A DNA stretch of 64,000 nucleotides from Paraspadella gotoi (taxonomy: Eukaryota > Chaetognatha). The position numbers were made by a program, and so were the translations under genes. Shown here one piece after another: positions 23,887 through 36,623 of the stretch. The stretch is taken from positions 15,726,105 to 15,790,104 of the forward strand of contig CM119267.1 of NCBI GenBank assembly GCA_051294375.1. The letters are read 5' to 3'. Numbering within the stretch: position 1 is the stretch's first letter; each line of letters starts with the position of its first letter. The notes beneath the pieces were generated by a model. It was not told the DNA's origin and searched no databases. It was given only the letters and a program-made list of their open reading frames with translations.

Positions 23887-26800
23887 TTAGTTGGCAAAGT
23901 GTTTCTTTCCGTAATCGCTAATCACGCAGACGTGGTTGAGGTCGCGATAATTTTCGTTATAGTCGAATGCGCAGCCCACGATAAAAACGTCAGGAATTTC
24001 GAATCCGACATAATCTATAAAGGGGGTAAAAAATTCCAACTTATTTTTTGACCGATGTTTTATAGCAGTCATAAGCATAATTTCCGAAAAAAGGAATAAG
24101 GTAAAATGCATCATTATTAAAAAAAAATTAAATCTTAAAAGTATAGTGATCTTACCAGACGTTACTATCAAAGAAAATTAATAAAAAAATCAAAAAAAAA
24201 ATAGTAATTGATTTATGTAATAGTAATTGTTAGATGTAATAGTAATAGATTGATGTAATAGTAATAGATTGATGTAATAGTAATTGATTAATGAAATAAA
24301 AATTGATTGATATAATAATAATTGTTTAATTTAATAATAATAATAATTGATTGATGTAATAATAATTGATTAATGTAATACTAATTGATTGATGTAATAA
24401 TAATTTATTGATGTAATAATAATTTATTGATGTAATAATAATTTATTGATGTAATAATAATTTATTGATGTAATAATAATTTATTGATGTAATAATAATT
24501 TATTGATGTAATAATAATTTATTGATATAATAGTAATTTATTGATATAATAATAATTTATTGATATAATAGTAATTTATTGATATAATAGTAATTTATTG
24601 ATGTAATAGTAATTTATTGATGTAATAGTAATTTATTGATGTAATAGTAATTTATTGATGTAATAGTAATTTATTGATGTAATAGTAATTTATTGATGTA
24701 ATAGTAATTTATTGATGTAATAGTAATTTATTGATGTAATAATAATTTATTAATGTAATAGTAATTTATTTATGCGATGATAACCAATTATTGATGCGAT
24801 GATAACCAATTATTGATGAGAAGATAACCAAATATTGATGCGATGATAACCAAAAATTGATGCGATAATAACCAAATATTGATGCGATGATAACCAAATG
24901 ATTGATGCGATGATAGTCATTCATTGACGCTTTGAGTCATTAATCGTAAATAAAACAAACGCGTATATGAGAGAGAGAGAAAAAGAAAGAGAGAGCGAGC
25001 GAAATATAATTAAAAGTCCAGCCGCTGCAGAGCTTTTAACTCGTTTTTAGACGAATCAGAAGAGGTAGCGACGGAGAAAAAGAGAGACCAAGCGAGAGCG
25101 ACATAATTAAAAGAGAGTGACATATAATTTTTAGCTTCCTATGATATCACACTTTTATAATAATTACTCGTAATTCGTCATAATTTTTATATAAAATATA
25201 GATATAATTGTTTTGTAAATAAAACAAACAAATGCGTGTAGCAATATGAAACATGTGAACCTAAAAGATCTTGCTGATTAAAAGCTATATCTAAATTTTT
25301 AGCTTCCTATGGTTACACACTTTTATAATTTTTAATTGTAAAAAAGCGTAATGACGACGACGACAACGGTCAAAAGAAGCAGAAGCGAACTAAAAAGAAC
25401 ATACCTGGAACGTATCCGATGCTTTTAGGCGTTCTCTTTAACGCCAGTGAAACAACTTTTACTGAAGCAGGTTCTACTTGCTTTAATATCTCCAATAATT
25501 TAATCATCGTTCGTCCTGTGAAAAATTAATAATTAATAACTTAGAGCCTGAGATTTATTTTAGTTAATCATTTAGAGAGGAAAAGCGAGAATGGAGATTC
25601 GTAGAAGCTCAATAAGCTGTCCTTATTGACATTAAAGAGTGTGGTCAATTTTGATTCCAAACTTTCACTTCACCCTACTGGTCATTGGTAGATTGTCCAA
25701 TAACTAATTATGGCAACGGGTAGACGTGTGAGATGCCCGGAGTGTGCTCCGGGCTTTTGACCTGCAGTGACCACCCCATGTCACTGGCGTGTTAATGCTA
25801 ACACCATCACAGTTAACCAGCGTGACCGTGGGGGGATTAAACCCGGAACTCACAGTTTGAGAACGAGTACTTAGCAGTCCAAGTTAATGGGACGAGGTGA
25901 GTTTCACCAATCACCAAGCTATACGGGAGGCGATTTTATGATTTGCCACAGAACACCTATGGCGCCGGAGGTAGCACGAGCTTCTCCCAAACCAAAGGAC
26001 TCGGGTTCGCGCCCTGCTTATTCACACAAAGCGCCACGGGGCGTCTAACCCACCAGTAGTGACGGACTACAGCCGGATCCGAAGTTCTGGATCTTGTGTG
26101 CAACGGACCGCGACCTGCTCGCGGCATAGTCTTCCACAATCACTCTCCTTTCGGTTGCACCTGTATCGACGATGTCTTCGACGACCAATATGTGTTTCCC
26201 CCTCAGGCGATGAAGCTTGTCTCCACCAACTACCTTGACTTCGCCGGTCGACTCATCATTCTCGTAGCTTTTAAGCCTGATGAAGTCCATTTTGACTGGC
26301 ACGCTTGCATTGGGAGAGTATGAGTTGATTTTTTCTATCTTTTTCAACAAATCACCGAAAAATCTGAGAATGTCAACAAAATTGTTTTTGCAATGATGGA
26401 GCAAGTTGAAAACATTGTGGGAGCGAACCTGTAAGCACCCTTTAACGTGCATAAAGCGAGAACTGATTCGCCCGGAGTATTGTTGAATACGCTTAAGTAA
26501 TGTCGGTGAATGTCAAAGGCGAGTTTTTCGGTTCTGTCATCAAGCAAACCCGCCGGAATCATCACTACGTAACAAAAAAATTATTTGTAATGAATGGATC
26601 AGCACCGTAATGCCCTGACCCAACGGGAACCAAGCAAGGCGGGTGATGAAGCCTATATTGTTAACCCGGCGGCAGAAGTCTGTCACAGAGCGAGATAAAA
26701 GTTATTCAATCGGTTTGGGTTTGCTCGTGACTATTCTTATAATTATATTCTTATCTGATTCTATGACTTTTAAAAGGCGATAGACCGACGTGAGTCTATT

Positions 26801-27434
26801 ACCCCTCCTTCTCATTCACCTCATCCTCCTCCCAGGGATTCGGGGCCGTGTTCACGAGGTTCACTTCATCTTTCACTCTCTCTCTCTCTTTCTCCTAATC
26901 CTAGTTATTCCCCTTTTTTCGCCCTCATGATATTTAATTATCAATTTTTACAAAAAATCTATTTTTTTTTCTCTGCCCTCCCAACCTCTCCACTTCCATC
27001 AACTAACTTTAATCGTGTATCGTCTCTAAACGAAATTCTATCCAGCGTCATATTTTTTTTCTTTCTTATCTCTCAATCACGTCGCCGTTGCCACCTCTCC
27101 CACCATCCCGTCGTCACGCTTCTCGTCGCCGTCAACTTTGGAAATAAACCCTTAGATTTTCTCACGTCCATTTTCTTACGATTTTTGACTCTCAATGTCG
27201 GAATTTTTAGGCCTAGGCCCGTCTGGCGAGATAAAAAAACAATTCGGCAAACAATCGGCAATAAATTTCAATCAATGAATTACTTGTAGAGAAAACATCG
27301 CCGTCTCCAGGATATATCGTTCGCTTACCATTTTCTAAAGTTTTTTTATAATGAGTCGGAATGTTGAAAAGGTCCATGTCGTATCCTTCGAATCCATCAG
27401 GAATAGATATCCACGGCTTGCCTCCTCTCGACAT
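23887..27434 (-). CDS. HPRT1: Hypoxanthine-guanine phosphoribosyltransferase
   Basis: Purine salvage enzyme joining hypoxanthine or guanine to PRPP. Five exons (27434-27329, 26564-26429, 26363-26161, 25515-25405, 24014-23887) give 227 residues (human 218). Key sites: [24 protein letters not shown], the PRPP-binding loop [12 protein letters not shown] split by an intron after [16 protein letters not shown], and the C-terminal [20 protein letters not shown]. The second intron is only 65 bp. Introns 3 and 4 carry SINEs, an M2 element and a large minisatellite. The ATG at 27434 is used because the in-frame extension upstream starts at TTG and contains a good acceptor (GGTTTTAG) 15 bases before the ATG. 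Confidence 0.95.
24150..25400. mobile_element. M2 element expanded by internal tandem repeats
   Basis: Starts CCAGACGTTACTATCAAAG near 24,157, as at 36,840 and 60,290. The interior is replaced by tandem arrays, then come GAGAGA-rich and CCGCTGCAGAGC segments also found at 60,600-60,720, and the element fades near the HPRT exon at 25,405 after AAAAGAAGCAGAAGCGAAC. The foldback end seen at 16,240 is missing here. Confidence 0.6.
24195..24940. repeat. Minisatellite: 19-bp TAATAATAATTTATTGATG units, then ~20-bp ATTGATGCGATGATAACCAA units
   Basis: From about 24,380 to 24,780 the 19-bp unit repeats some twenty times, with blocks where AATAATA becomes AATAGTA, showing expansion by local duplication of variants. 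From about 24,770 to 24,940 a different unit carrying GATGCGATGATAACCAA takes over. Shorter arrays of the same two kinds occur in the M2 copies at 60,320-60,530 and 14,480-14,600. Confidence 0.9.
25700..25950 (-). mobile_element. tRNA-derived SINE, family A (antisense copy)
   Basis: Reverse complement of the SINE at 15,048: the B-box appears as GGATTAAACCCGGAACTCAC and the body as CAGTGACCACCCCATGTCAC. It lies in HPRT intron 3. Directly after it, at about 25,955-26,045, is another tRNA-like stretch (GGCGCCGGAGGTAGCACGAG then GGGTTCGCGCCC) resembling the family B head, probably a further SINE fragment. Confidence 0.7.
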
Positions 27435-27797
27435 TTTGAGAGTGGTTTTTCTAAAACCCAAAATTAATAAATCTACGCCTAATCAAGTTACACTGAACCT
27501 AGTACTTAATGGTATTAGGTATACAAATAATGCCCATATGTATAATTCGAAACAGATTGATTCATTGAAAATAAAAAAGCCACGAAAATGAAAATTAACT
27601 CAATTTTTATTATTAAACAAATGGAATTTACAATACAATTCAAAAATACATAAATAATTCATAAATAATAATTAATACATAATAATTAATATAAACCATG
27701 CATACAGTAATTAATACATAAATCGGGGACTACCAAAATTGAAATGTTTTCCAAATTCATTTTAAATACAAATAGCCATTTTGAATAGCCAAATCTA

Positions 27798-28128
27798 TTA
27801 AGACAATTTTGTAAAAATATTTTGTATTGTTATAAAAACATTGGGCCTCAGGAAGACAATGCTGTATGCACTGTACTGCGCTGTAGAGTGTACAATACTT
27901 TTCAATAGAAGATAGTTCCGGTTGAAATCTAGTTTGTGAACTATTTTAACAAAATCATTACAATCAACAATGCAGCGATTTGACGACGCGGAGTCAGCAG
28001 TCACGACCGAGGGGCGGAGATGGTGATGGCGATGGTGCCCCGGAGGTCTTAATGGACTAACCAGCGCAGCGCAAAGACCGTATTCATCCGCATCGTTTTT
28101 ACCAATGGTAACGGAGAAAATTAGGAAT
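27798..28128 (-). other. Unassigned open frame with a GC-rich island
   Basis: About 110 codons stay open on the minus strand, from a position just after a stop at about 28,130 down to a stop at 27,798. The part 27,965-28,085 is much richer in GC than its surroundings and reads as a His/Pro-rich peptide (PPGHHRHHHLRP, then CIVDCNDFVKIVHKL). I do not recognise it. It could be an exon or 5' UTR linked to HPRT, an exon of an unseen small gene, or a regulatory island. Confidence 0.25.
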
Positions 28129-28321
28129 CAATGTCTTTATTATTAACAAGAAGTTCATTCGGTAAGTCTTAATTTTTCTCATATACTGATTTTGTTGCTT
28201 ATTATTTAAGATGAGGAAAGACTCCGCTACAAAAAGAAAAAAAAACCGGATAAAATTCCAGCACAAAAAAAAAACAATACATGAACGTTTTGAGGAATGT
28301 AAAAACAAATCCTTTACAATG

Positions 28322-30503
<2,182 letters not shown>

Positions 30504-30625
30504 TTAAAATTTTTAGAAGAAACTGAAAATAGCATTCAATAGTAATGCAAATGGAAGGGATTGTATAAATGCAAATTATAATGACAATATAACTGAATTA
30601 AAGAAAAGTAAAAATAGAGAAGAAA

Positions 30626-33600
30626 TTAATCAGAATCGTCATCATCGTCGACAACGCGACCCTTGCTGGAGCTATGATGTCCGCGCTTGGAGTATTGACG
30701 TGCCAGTTTCTTATCAACCCCATTCTTGACCATGGTGCGCCAACGGTCTTTAAGCGAAATGTTGGTTCGACGCTCGTCAAATTTGGTTCCGTAAACTTCC
30801 ATTATTTTGCACCATGAACCTTCGCCGTAAATTTGCACCCCTAAATATTAAAATGATGGAATTTTGACATTTTTGCAGTTCATTTTGTTTCAATTATAGG
30901 AAAGAAACAGAAGAGTTTGAAATGAATTTTCAACAACGATTTTATTTTAATAAAAAAACGGACATGTTTCGGCTTAACTACAAGCCTTCTAATTATTACA
31001 CAACGAAAAGAAATGATTATACCACAAGGAAAGAAACAAAATTTATCATTCAAGTTGATAAAACTATGAAAATAATACAGAAGTCTTCATATGTCCCCGT
31101 TTTTCTGACCGAGAATCCAATCTAACCAAATCACTGAACCAAATTCTAACTAATGGGACTATCGAGGCGATTTTCAATATTTTACCCCTGAGCTAGGATA
31201 CGGGGCCCTTGGGGGGTCACCTCATGGGGGCAAAAAATGACCAAAAATGCTAATTTTTTGTGTGTGATCAATTGCATTATTACTTAACTTTGCAGAAAAC
31301 TATTTTAAATTTAATTTTCATAAATTTAAATTTATTTTTCTTCCTTTAAACTTGCTGAGTCCATCATTTTAGATCTAATTTTTGCTCTCCACTAAAAAAG
31401 TTAACATGAACAGGATTTTGCTTGCCGTCCCATCCTCCCCTTGCTCTTCCTCTTCTTTCTTCCTCCTCCTCCTGCCACTCCGTATATTTTGTCTAGCGAT
31501 ACATTCTCTCGTTTTTACTCTGAGCGAAATAGATGATTTCCTCACGCCTTCAATAGCCCTCAAGTTTATGATCCTGGAAATAGAGTGAAAATGGTTTTTT
31601 GTCATAATAATAAAAAAAATTGTCATAAATATATAACAAATGTACTTTTATGAACAAGTAAACGTTTCTGCAACTGATCAGGAAAAAAAAACTTGCAAAA
31701 TTAAAAAAAAAAAAAAATTGCCTAATGCCTATTTTTTGCCCGCCTAGACTAACCCCTATGAGGCCCATATCTCGAGTCATAAGTCGATAATCCCATTTCT
31801 ATTGCGCTAAAATTAATTCATGCACAATTTCACCGAAAACGAGAGAGAATCTTTTAATATGAAGCCTTCTGTATTTAAAAAGCAAATTCTGTAGAAATAA
31901 GCACATTCAGCATTTCCCATACGAATTACCTTTCCAGAGGTGATATGTCTCAAATTGACTCCATTCCAACTTATACGTTCTCCTTCCGCCGCTCGACCTG
32001 CCGAACCTCTTTTCCTCTTCATCGTCGAGGTCAGTATCTTACGGACAAAAAATATATTTAAAAAATAAAAAGCATATTAAGTGAATGAAGTTAATAAGTC
32101 TTACTTTTCTTTGATCTTTTTTCGGTCCTTTCTTCGTTGAGATCTGTAGGTCTCCTTTTTCTCATCGCGATCGCAGAAGTCTTCGTTTTGAACGGAGTCT
32201 CTTTTTTGGCTAGAGTGGGTGGAATCTTGGCGACGTTCTTACTCGTGGTCACAGAAACGTCCTCATCGAGATCGTCGTCTCGTTGAGCGACGTTGTAATC
32301 GGTCGTTTCGGCTTCGGAGATTTCGGGATCGTCTTGGGGAGCTTCGTTCTCGTCGTTAGCTTCGTCTTCGTCGAAAATTCCCTTGCTGGAGCCGGGGAGC
32401 CTTTTAAACCGGCGCGGTTTGATTCTACGACCCTGGCCGAGAAAAATGTCCGGGCTGGTGTCGTCGTTTTCGTCTACCACCGTACTGGAGGGGCCCGCTG
32501 GGAGTGGCTGTCCCAAATCAGCTCCTTGCTCATCATCTTCGACGTTTCTCCGCCGAGAAAGCGACTCGCTCTCAAAATCCGGCGCTTCATTTTCTCTTAA
32601 GACAACTCGCTCGCCAGCGGAAACGATTTTCTCTTTTCTCTCTTCCTTCTCCGTCTCATCGTCTGTTTTCGACTTTGATTTTCCCATGACCTTACCGATT
32701 ATTTTACCAAGAGGAAGCCCAAAATAGGGCAAGGTGTGAACCATTTGCGTTTGCCAGCCCTCATTGACCTCTCGAGTCGCCTGGAAAGAAATTTAAAACT
32801 TATTGAAAATATTTTAATCTTTTCTAATTCTAAAAGTTTCGGGGCAAAATTATTCCTTCGTGAGACAGTATTACGTCTCCGCATAGTTTCACACACTAAA
32901 ATTTGTCATCGGTTAAATCCGCAACTAACTCCTACTGCTACGTATGCATTTTTTTTTCTAAGACGGCGACAAAACGACGCTGATTCCTCCAATCAAACCT
33001 GGTTTCTGTTTTGTTCCGGTGTCGATTTTCTTTCCTCACTCGAGCCGAATAAGGACGATGATCCGTTGATCTCCGTAAGTGGCGCAATAGGCGCAGACTG
33101 CTGAGCCAATAACGGCTGCGACATTAGATCCTGCGACTCGCGTCCGGATCCACTCGCGACCGACCCCTTTGCATGATCGTCGTCCGAGGCGTCGTAATAG
33201 ATAGGAGAATCGGCCAAGTCTTGACGATGAGGAGGGGAGGTAGACAACGACGGCCGGCGGACTGTCGGCAACACACGAACGGGAAGCAAAACGTCGATTT
33301 CAGAATGAGCTCGCGACGATCCACCGGCACCTTCTTCGGTGGCCACACGAGCGCTTGTATGAAGAAGAGTGGGGCGATCTTTTTGGACATTCGTGACGGC
33401 ATGGGTTGGATATTCGCAACGAGTGGTGTCGAGGTCACAGTTGGATTTGAGGAAGTCCTCAATCGCGGCTGGATCATTTTCGAATGGTTCTGTCTCCGCA
33501 GCAAGGCGTAGTGACGAAGGCGCTGGGTGATGTCGCCCGCATTCGCAAACGATATTCAAAACTGCATCGTGGAAAGGTAAGGCTCTGGACGCGGCAAGGC

Positions 33601-34639
33601 TCAAAAGGGATGATTTCCCCTTGAACATTTTTTGGGGACTGCAACCATCTGGGCGGAAATAAAGAAACATAAAATCGAACTCGTTGTTTTCAATCATGAA
33701 GACGGAAAGAGATGATCTCTCACCGAAAACTATTTCGACGGCTTTGTCTCGGAACACGGTGAACTTGAACTTGTCGACGAAAGAGTGAGATGGGTTGTTG
33801 CTGTTCGCGCAAGCCTTTATCACAGTTTTGAGGCTTTCATCGATCGTCACGTCCTTGCAGTTTAACGTCGAACATAACATTCTAAATGAGAGAAAAAAGT
33901 AGGTAATAACTGAACTGGGTATATACTAATAAATATGAATACGTCTATCGAGGATTAGAACTCTACCTGGCGCCTTCAAAATCACCGCGTTTAACTTTTG
34001 CGACAATGTTGTGGGTGAGAACCAAATTATTCAATCCGTGATGTTCAAAAGTTAAACAAAGCTCCCACAACTTCTTCTCCGTCACTTCACGAACGGAATC
34101 GTCTAATTATAAATAATTTACTTAATAATAAAACGAACTAGTTCTACATGTATATAACTATCGAGACTCGCCTGTATCGTCTTCGGGATCACAGTCCAAC
34201 AAATGCAATACAAACTTAATGACGTTTAGTATTTGGTTAATTAATGTAGTATCCGGGAGTTCCCTCTTGTTTTGTTGAAATAAAAGACCGTCGATCCAAA
34301 ATCTGTCAATAGAAAGAAATATACTAAATACATACTACATAGCAGCAGTTTATTTAAGTCTGCTCCAATCGGTCGATTCACTCGCTTTTATCCTGCCTTA
34401 AAATATATATAGATTTTCAACACTATTTTCTCATCCTTTCCCACGTACTTATATGCTATTAAGATACATATCATGGTCACTTTCAGAAAAAGAAAAAAAA
34501 AATACCTCAGGCCCATGTCAATGAATTCGTTTTCGAAGTAGCAATGCCAAAACATTTCATAAACGTATTCAGCTATCCAGCCGTTTACGTGTGCCAGTTG
34601 CAACTTCGGATAGTGAAATTGAGACTGAGGAGGCTCCAT
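30626..34639 (-). CDS. TERF: Telomere repeat-binding factor, TRF1/TRF2 type
   Basis: Shelterin-type protein binding double-stranded TTAGGG repeats. Eight exons (34639-34506, 34302-34172, 34102-33967, 33881-33724, 33648-32999, 32780-32105, 32037-31930, 30840-30626) give 735 residues. Residues 1-186 (exons 1-4) are an all-helical region placed like the TRFH dimerisation domain (FWIDGLLFQQNKRELPD, VAKVKRGDFEGAR). Residues about 190-628 are a long acidic, Ser/Pro-rich linker with basic patches. The end (about 645-700) is a telobox Myb repeat: YKLEWSQFETYHLWKGVQIY, GEGSWCKIMEVYGTKF, then SLKDRWRTMVKNG, where KDRWRT is diagnostic. Intron 2 seems to start with GC (GATACAG|GCGAGT). TRF1 and TRF2 cannot be told apart. 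Intron 7 holds mobile elements. Confidence 0.9.
30945..31010 (-). mobile_element. Decayed hammerhead / Penelope-like tail
   Basis: Minus strand keeps GAAACATGTCCG, a stem II of GGCTT/AAGCC and the flank TAAAATAAAATCGTTGTTGA seen at the other copies, but the CTGATGA core position reads ATTAGAA. It is therefore a dead relative of the hammerheads at 29.3 and 30.1 kb. It sits in intron 7 of the telomere-factor gene. Confidence 0.65.
31090..31871. mobile_element. TA-flanked inverted-repeat element, family T1 (old copy)
   Basis: The right end is TTTAATATGAAGCCTTCTG followed by TA at 31,872. The left part keeps CCGTTTTTCTGACCGAGAATCC and CCTGAGCTAGGATACGGGGC, which align with the arms of the copies at 15.3, 41.3 and 50.8 kb. 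The left tip itself is not clear. It fills most of intron 7 of the telomere-factor gene. Confidence 0.55.
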
Positions 34640-34741
34640 GTTTTTGATTGAGGAGTGTAAAATAGTACAATGATACAAAATCTGATAACCCAGCTATTAA
34701 AACAAAAACAAAATAAAGGGAAAAAAAAAATCACTAAATCG

Positions 34742-36103
34742 TTATTCCGAAACTTTTTTTAAAGAGTTATTGCAAAAAATACTAATTTTTTGGTTAATGG
34801 TTTCCTTTGTCGTTTGGTCGGCGAAAATATAATTAACACTGCGCTTCGCTAATTCCGTCATTTCTATTTGGTTTATTCCAAAATGTTTAGAGAGCAACCA
34901 GTATTCCTTTGAAAGATTCGTCTTGAAGACGCCGATATCGTCGGTACAGATTGCAACAGGGTGAGCAAGAGGCTTGCCATCCATGTAGTACCAGTCTTTA
35001 AAATGATGATCTCGGTAGCTCTCCACAGTTTTGTTGATAACGTTTGATGAGAGACACAGCTCGAGTGGAATAAAATTTTTTCGAACCAAACTTTCAATTT
35101 CGTCAGATCCGCCTAAAATTTATTCTTTAATTATTTTCCGCCAAATGTCGATAATACTTAGACCATCAGGGCTCTCACCTCTATTCTTGTTCAAGCAGGT
35201 TCCATGCCCTATTCTATCGGGAACAAAGGCTTTTAAAAAGCCCAAAACCTCGAGTTGATTAGGGAATTCGGCCAAATGAACGGATGATCTGAGCCCGAAT
35301 CGTCGCGCTTCCTCCAAAATGGGGACGTAATCAGCGAGATTTCCTCGGCGAGGATCGCCACTAACATCTAGGCCTGTCTAACGAAAAAACTGTTAAATTA
35401 TTACACAATTTCTACGTAAAATGTCAAATCTCTAGTGTTTCGGAAATAGTATGTAACAGATAATATCAAATTATCAATAAAACTCGATCCTGAAATAATC
35501 CTCACCCAGTACGACGTTTCCGTACAAATCTTTGAACTCCTTGGCAAGATGCAGAGTATCGCGCGCGTCTTCCAGCCCTCTGCTACGATCGAACGACAAC
35601 AGAAGCCTGACGTCGACTCCGCGTTCGTGACGACCGCGGCTAAATCCATCCAACACCGTCGTCAGGTAGGATCTCTTCGTCATTCCCGTCGAGGGCTCCG
35701 CTCGAGGAGTAGTCCGAACTTCTGCGTAAACGACGCCGTCCTCGGCGAAGGTTTCCATCAAATCGTCGACGATCAAGCGGATCTGAGTACGAAGCCCCAA
35801 TAAATTTAGTTATGGACGTCGATCGTTGCCAATTCCTGAGGAACTTGCCGCCATTTCGTCGACGGCGAGGGCGTGGATGAGGTTAAAGACACGAAAAGCG
35901 TCCGCCAACGCGATTGGATCCTCGTTTGCAGGATCGAGTTTTTCTACCAATTCAATGATTTCGCCCGACATCCTGAGACTTTCCTCTGTTTTAGGATCGC
36001 TATCCTTACGATTCGCAACGAGTCTTTTTAGAGTATCGTGTCCGATCGAACCATTCAAGTGAGTGTGCAGTTCGACCTTGGGCAATCGTTGGAAAAAATC
36101 CAT
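34742..36103 (-). CDS. ADAL: Adenosine deaminase-like protein (N6-methyl-AMP deaminase)
   Basis: Member of the ADA/AMP deaminase fold; ADAL/MAPDA converts N6-methyl-AMP to IMP. Four exons (36103-35849, 35782-35506, 35373-35179, 35112-34742) give 365 residues (human 355). Metal and catalytic motifs: the HxH of LPKVELHTHLNGS, VYAEVRTTPR, GLDVSGDPRRGN, HLAEFPNQ (His and catalytic Glu), DRIGHGTCLN, PLELCLSSNV and the Asp pair in ICTDDIGVF. Intron 1 appears to be GC-AG (ATGGCG|GCAAGT), the only placement that keeps the frame and the conserved DEMA-IRLIVDD join. An acceptor-like TTTCTCAG lies 19 bases before the ATG. Confidence 0.94.
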
Positions 36104-36623
36104 TTTGTGACTTATAAAAACTGAGAAATAGTTCGTTGCACTTGCACGAATATTGACTATGGGGAAAAAATTATATCACAAGAAAAATATTATTTCACTA
36201 ATCACTATTTCTATCTAACATCACATCATAAAAAACGCCACTTTGAATTTCCAAGTTTTTAATATATTAAAAGAATTTGACGATAAATTTTATCTCTTTG
36301 GCTTTGCTCACCTTTATTTTGATCAATCAGTGAATAATTAATATATATTAAAATTACTCTTAATATTTAAAATATATAAAATAAAACCAACAATACTCAA
36401 AGACTTCGTTGAACTTTCACAAACACAAAAAAGTAAATATTTTAAATAAGTATATAGACTAGTTTGGTAGGCAGAATTTTTCAGCAAAATAATTGCTCTC
36501 TTAATAAAAGTTAGCACATAAATATCGAGAAGTCCAACCGCAGACAAACGAGAGCATTAACTTGGTTCAGTCATTACTGTTTTTTCCCGCATATGGGTAA
36601 ATTGGAACAGGGTCGTAGATTCT
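36104..36623. other. Gap between ADAL and pyruvate kinase
   Basis: AT-rich, without coding frame, RNA gene or clear repeat. Confidence 0.6.

Noticed and set aside
24195-24940. CRISPR-like repeat array
   Set aside because: Units are directly adjacent with no unique spacers, and the DNA is eukaryotic.
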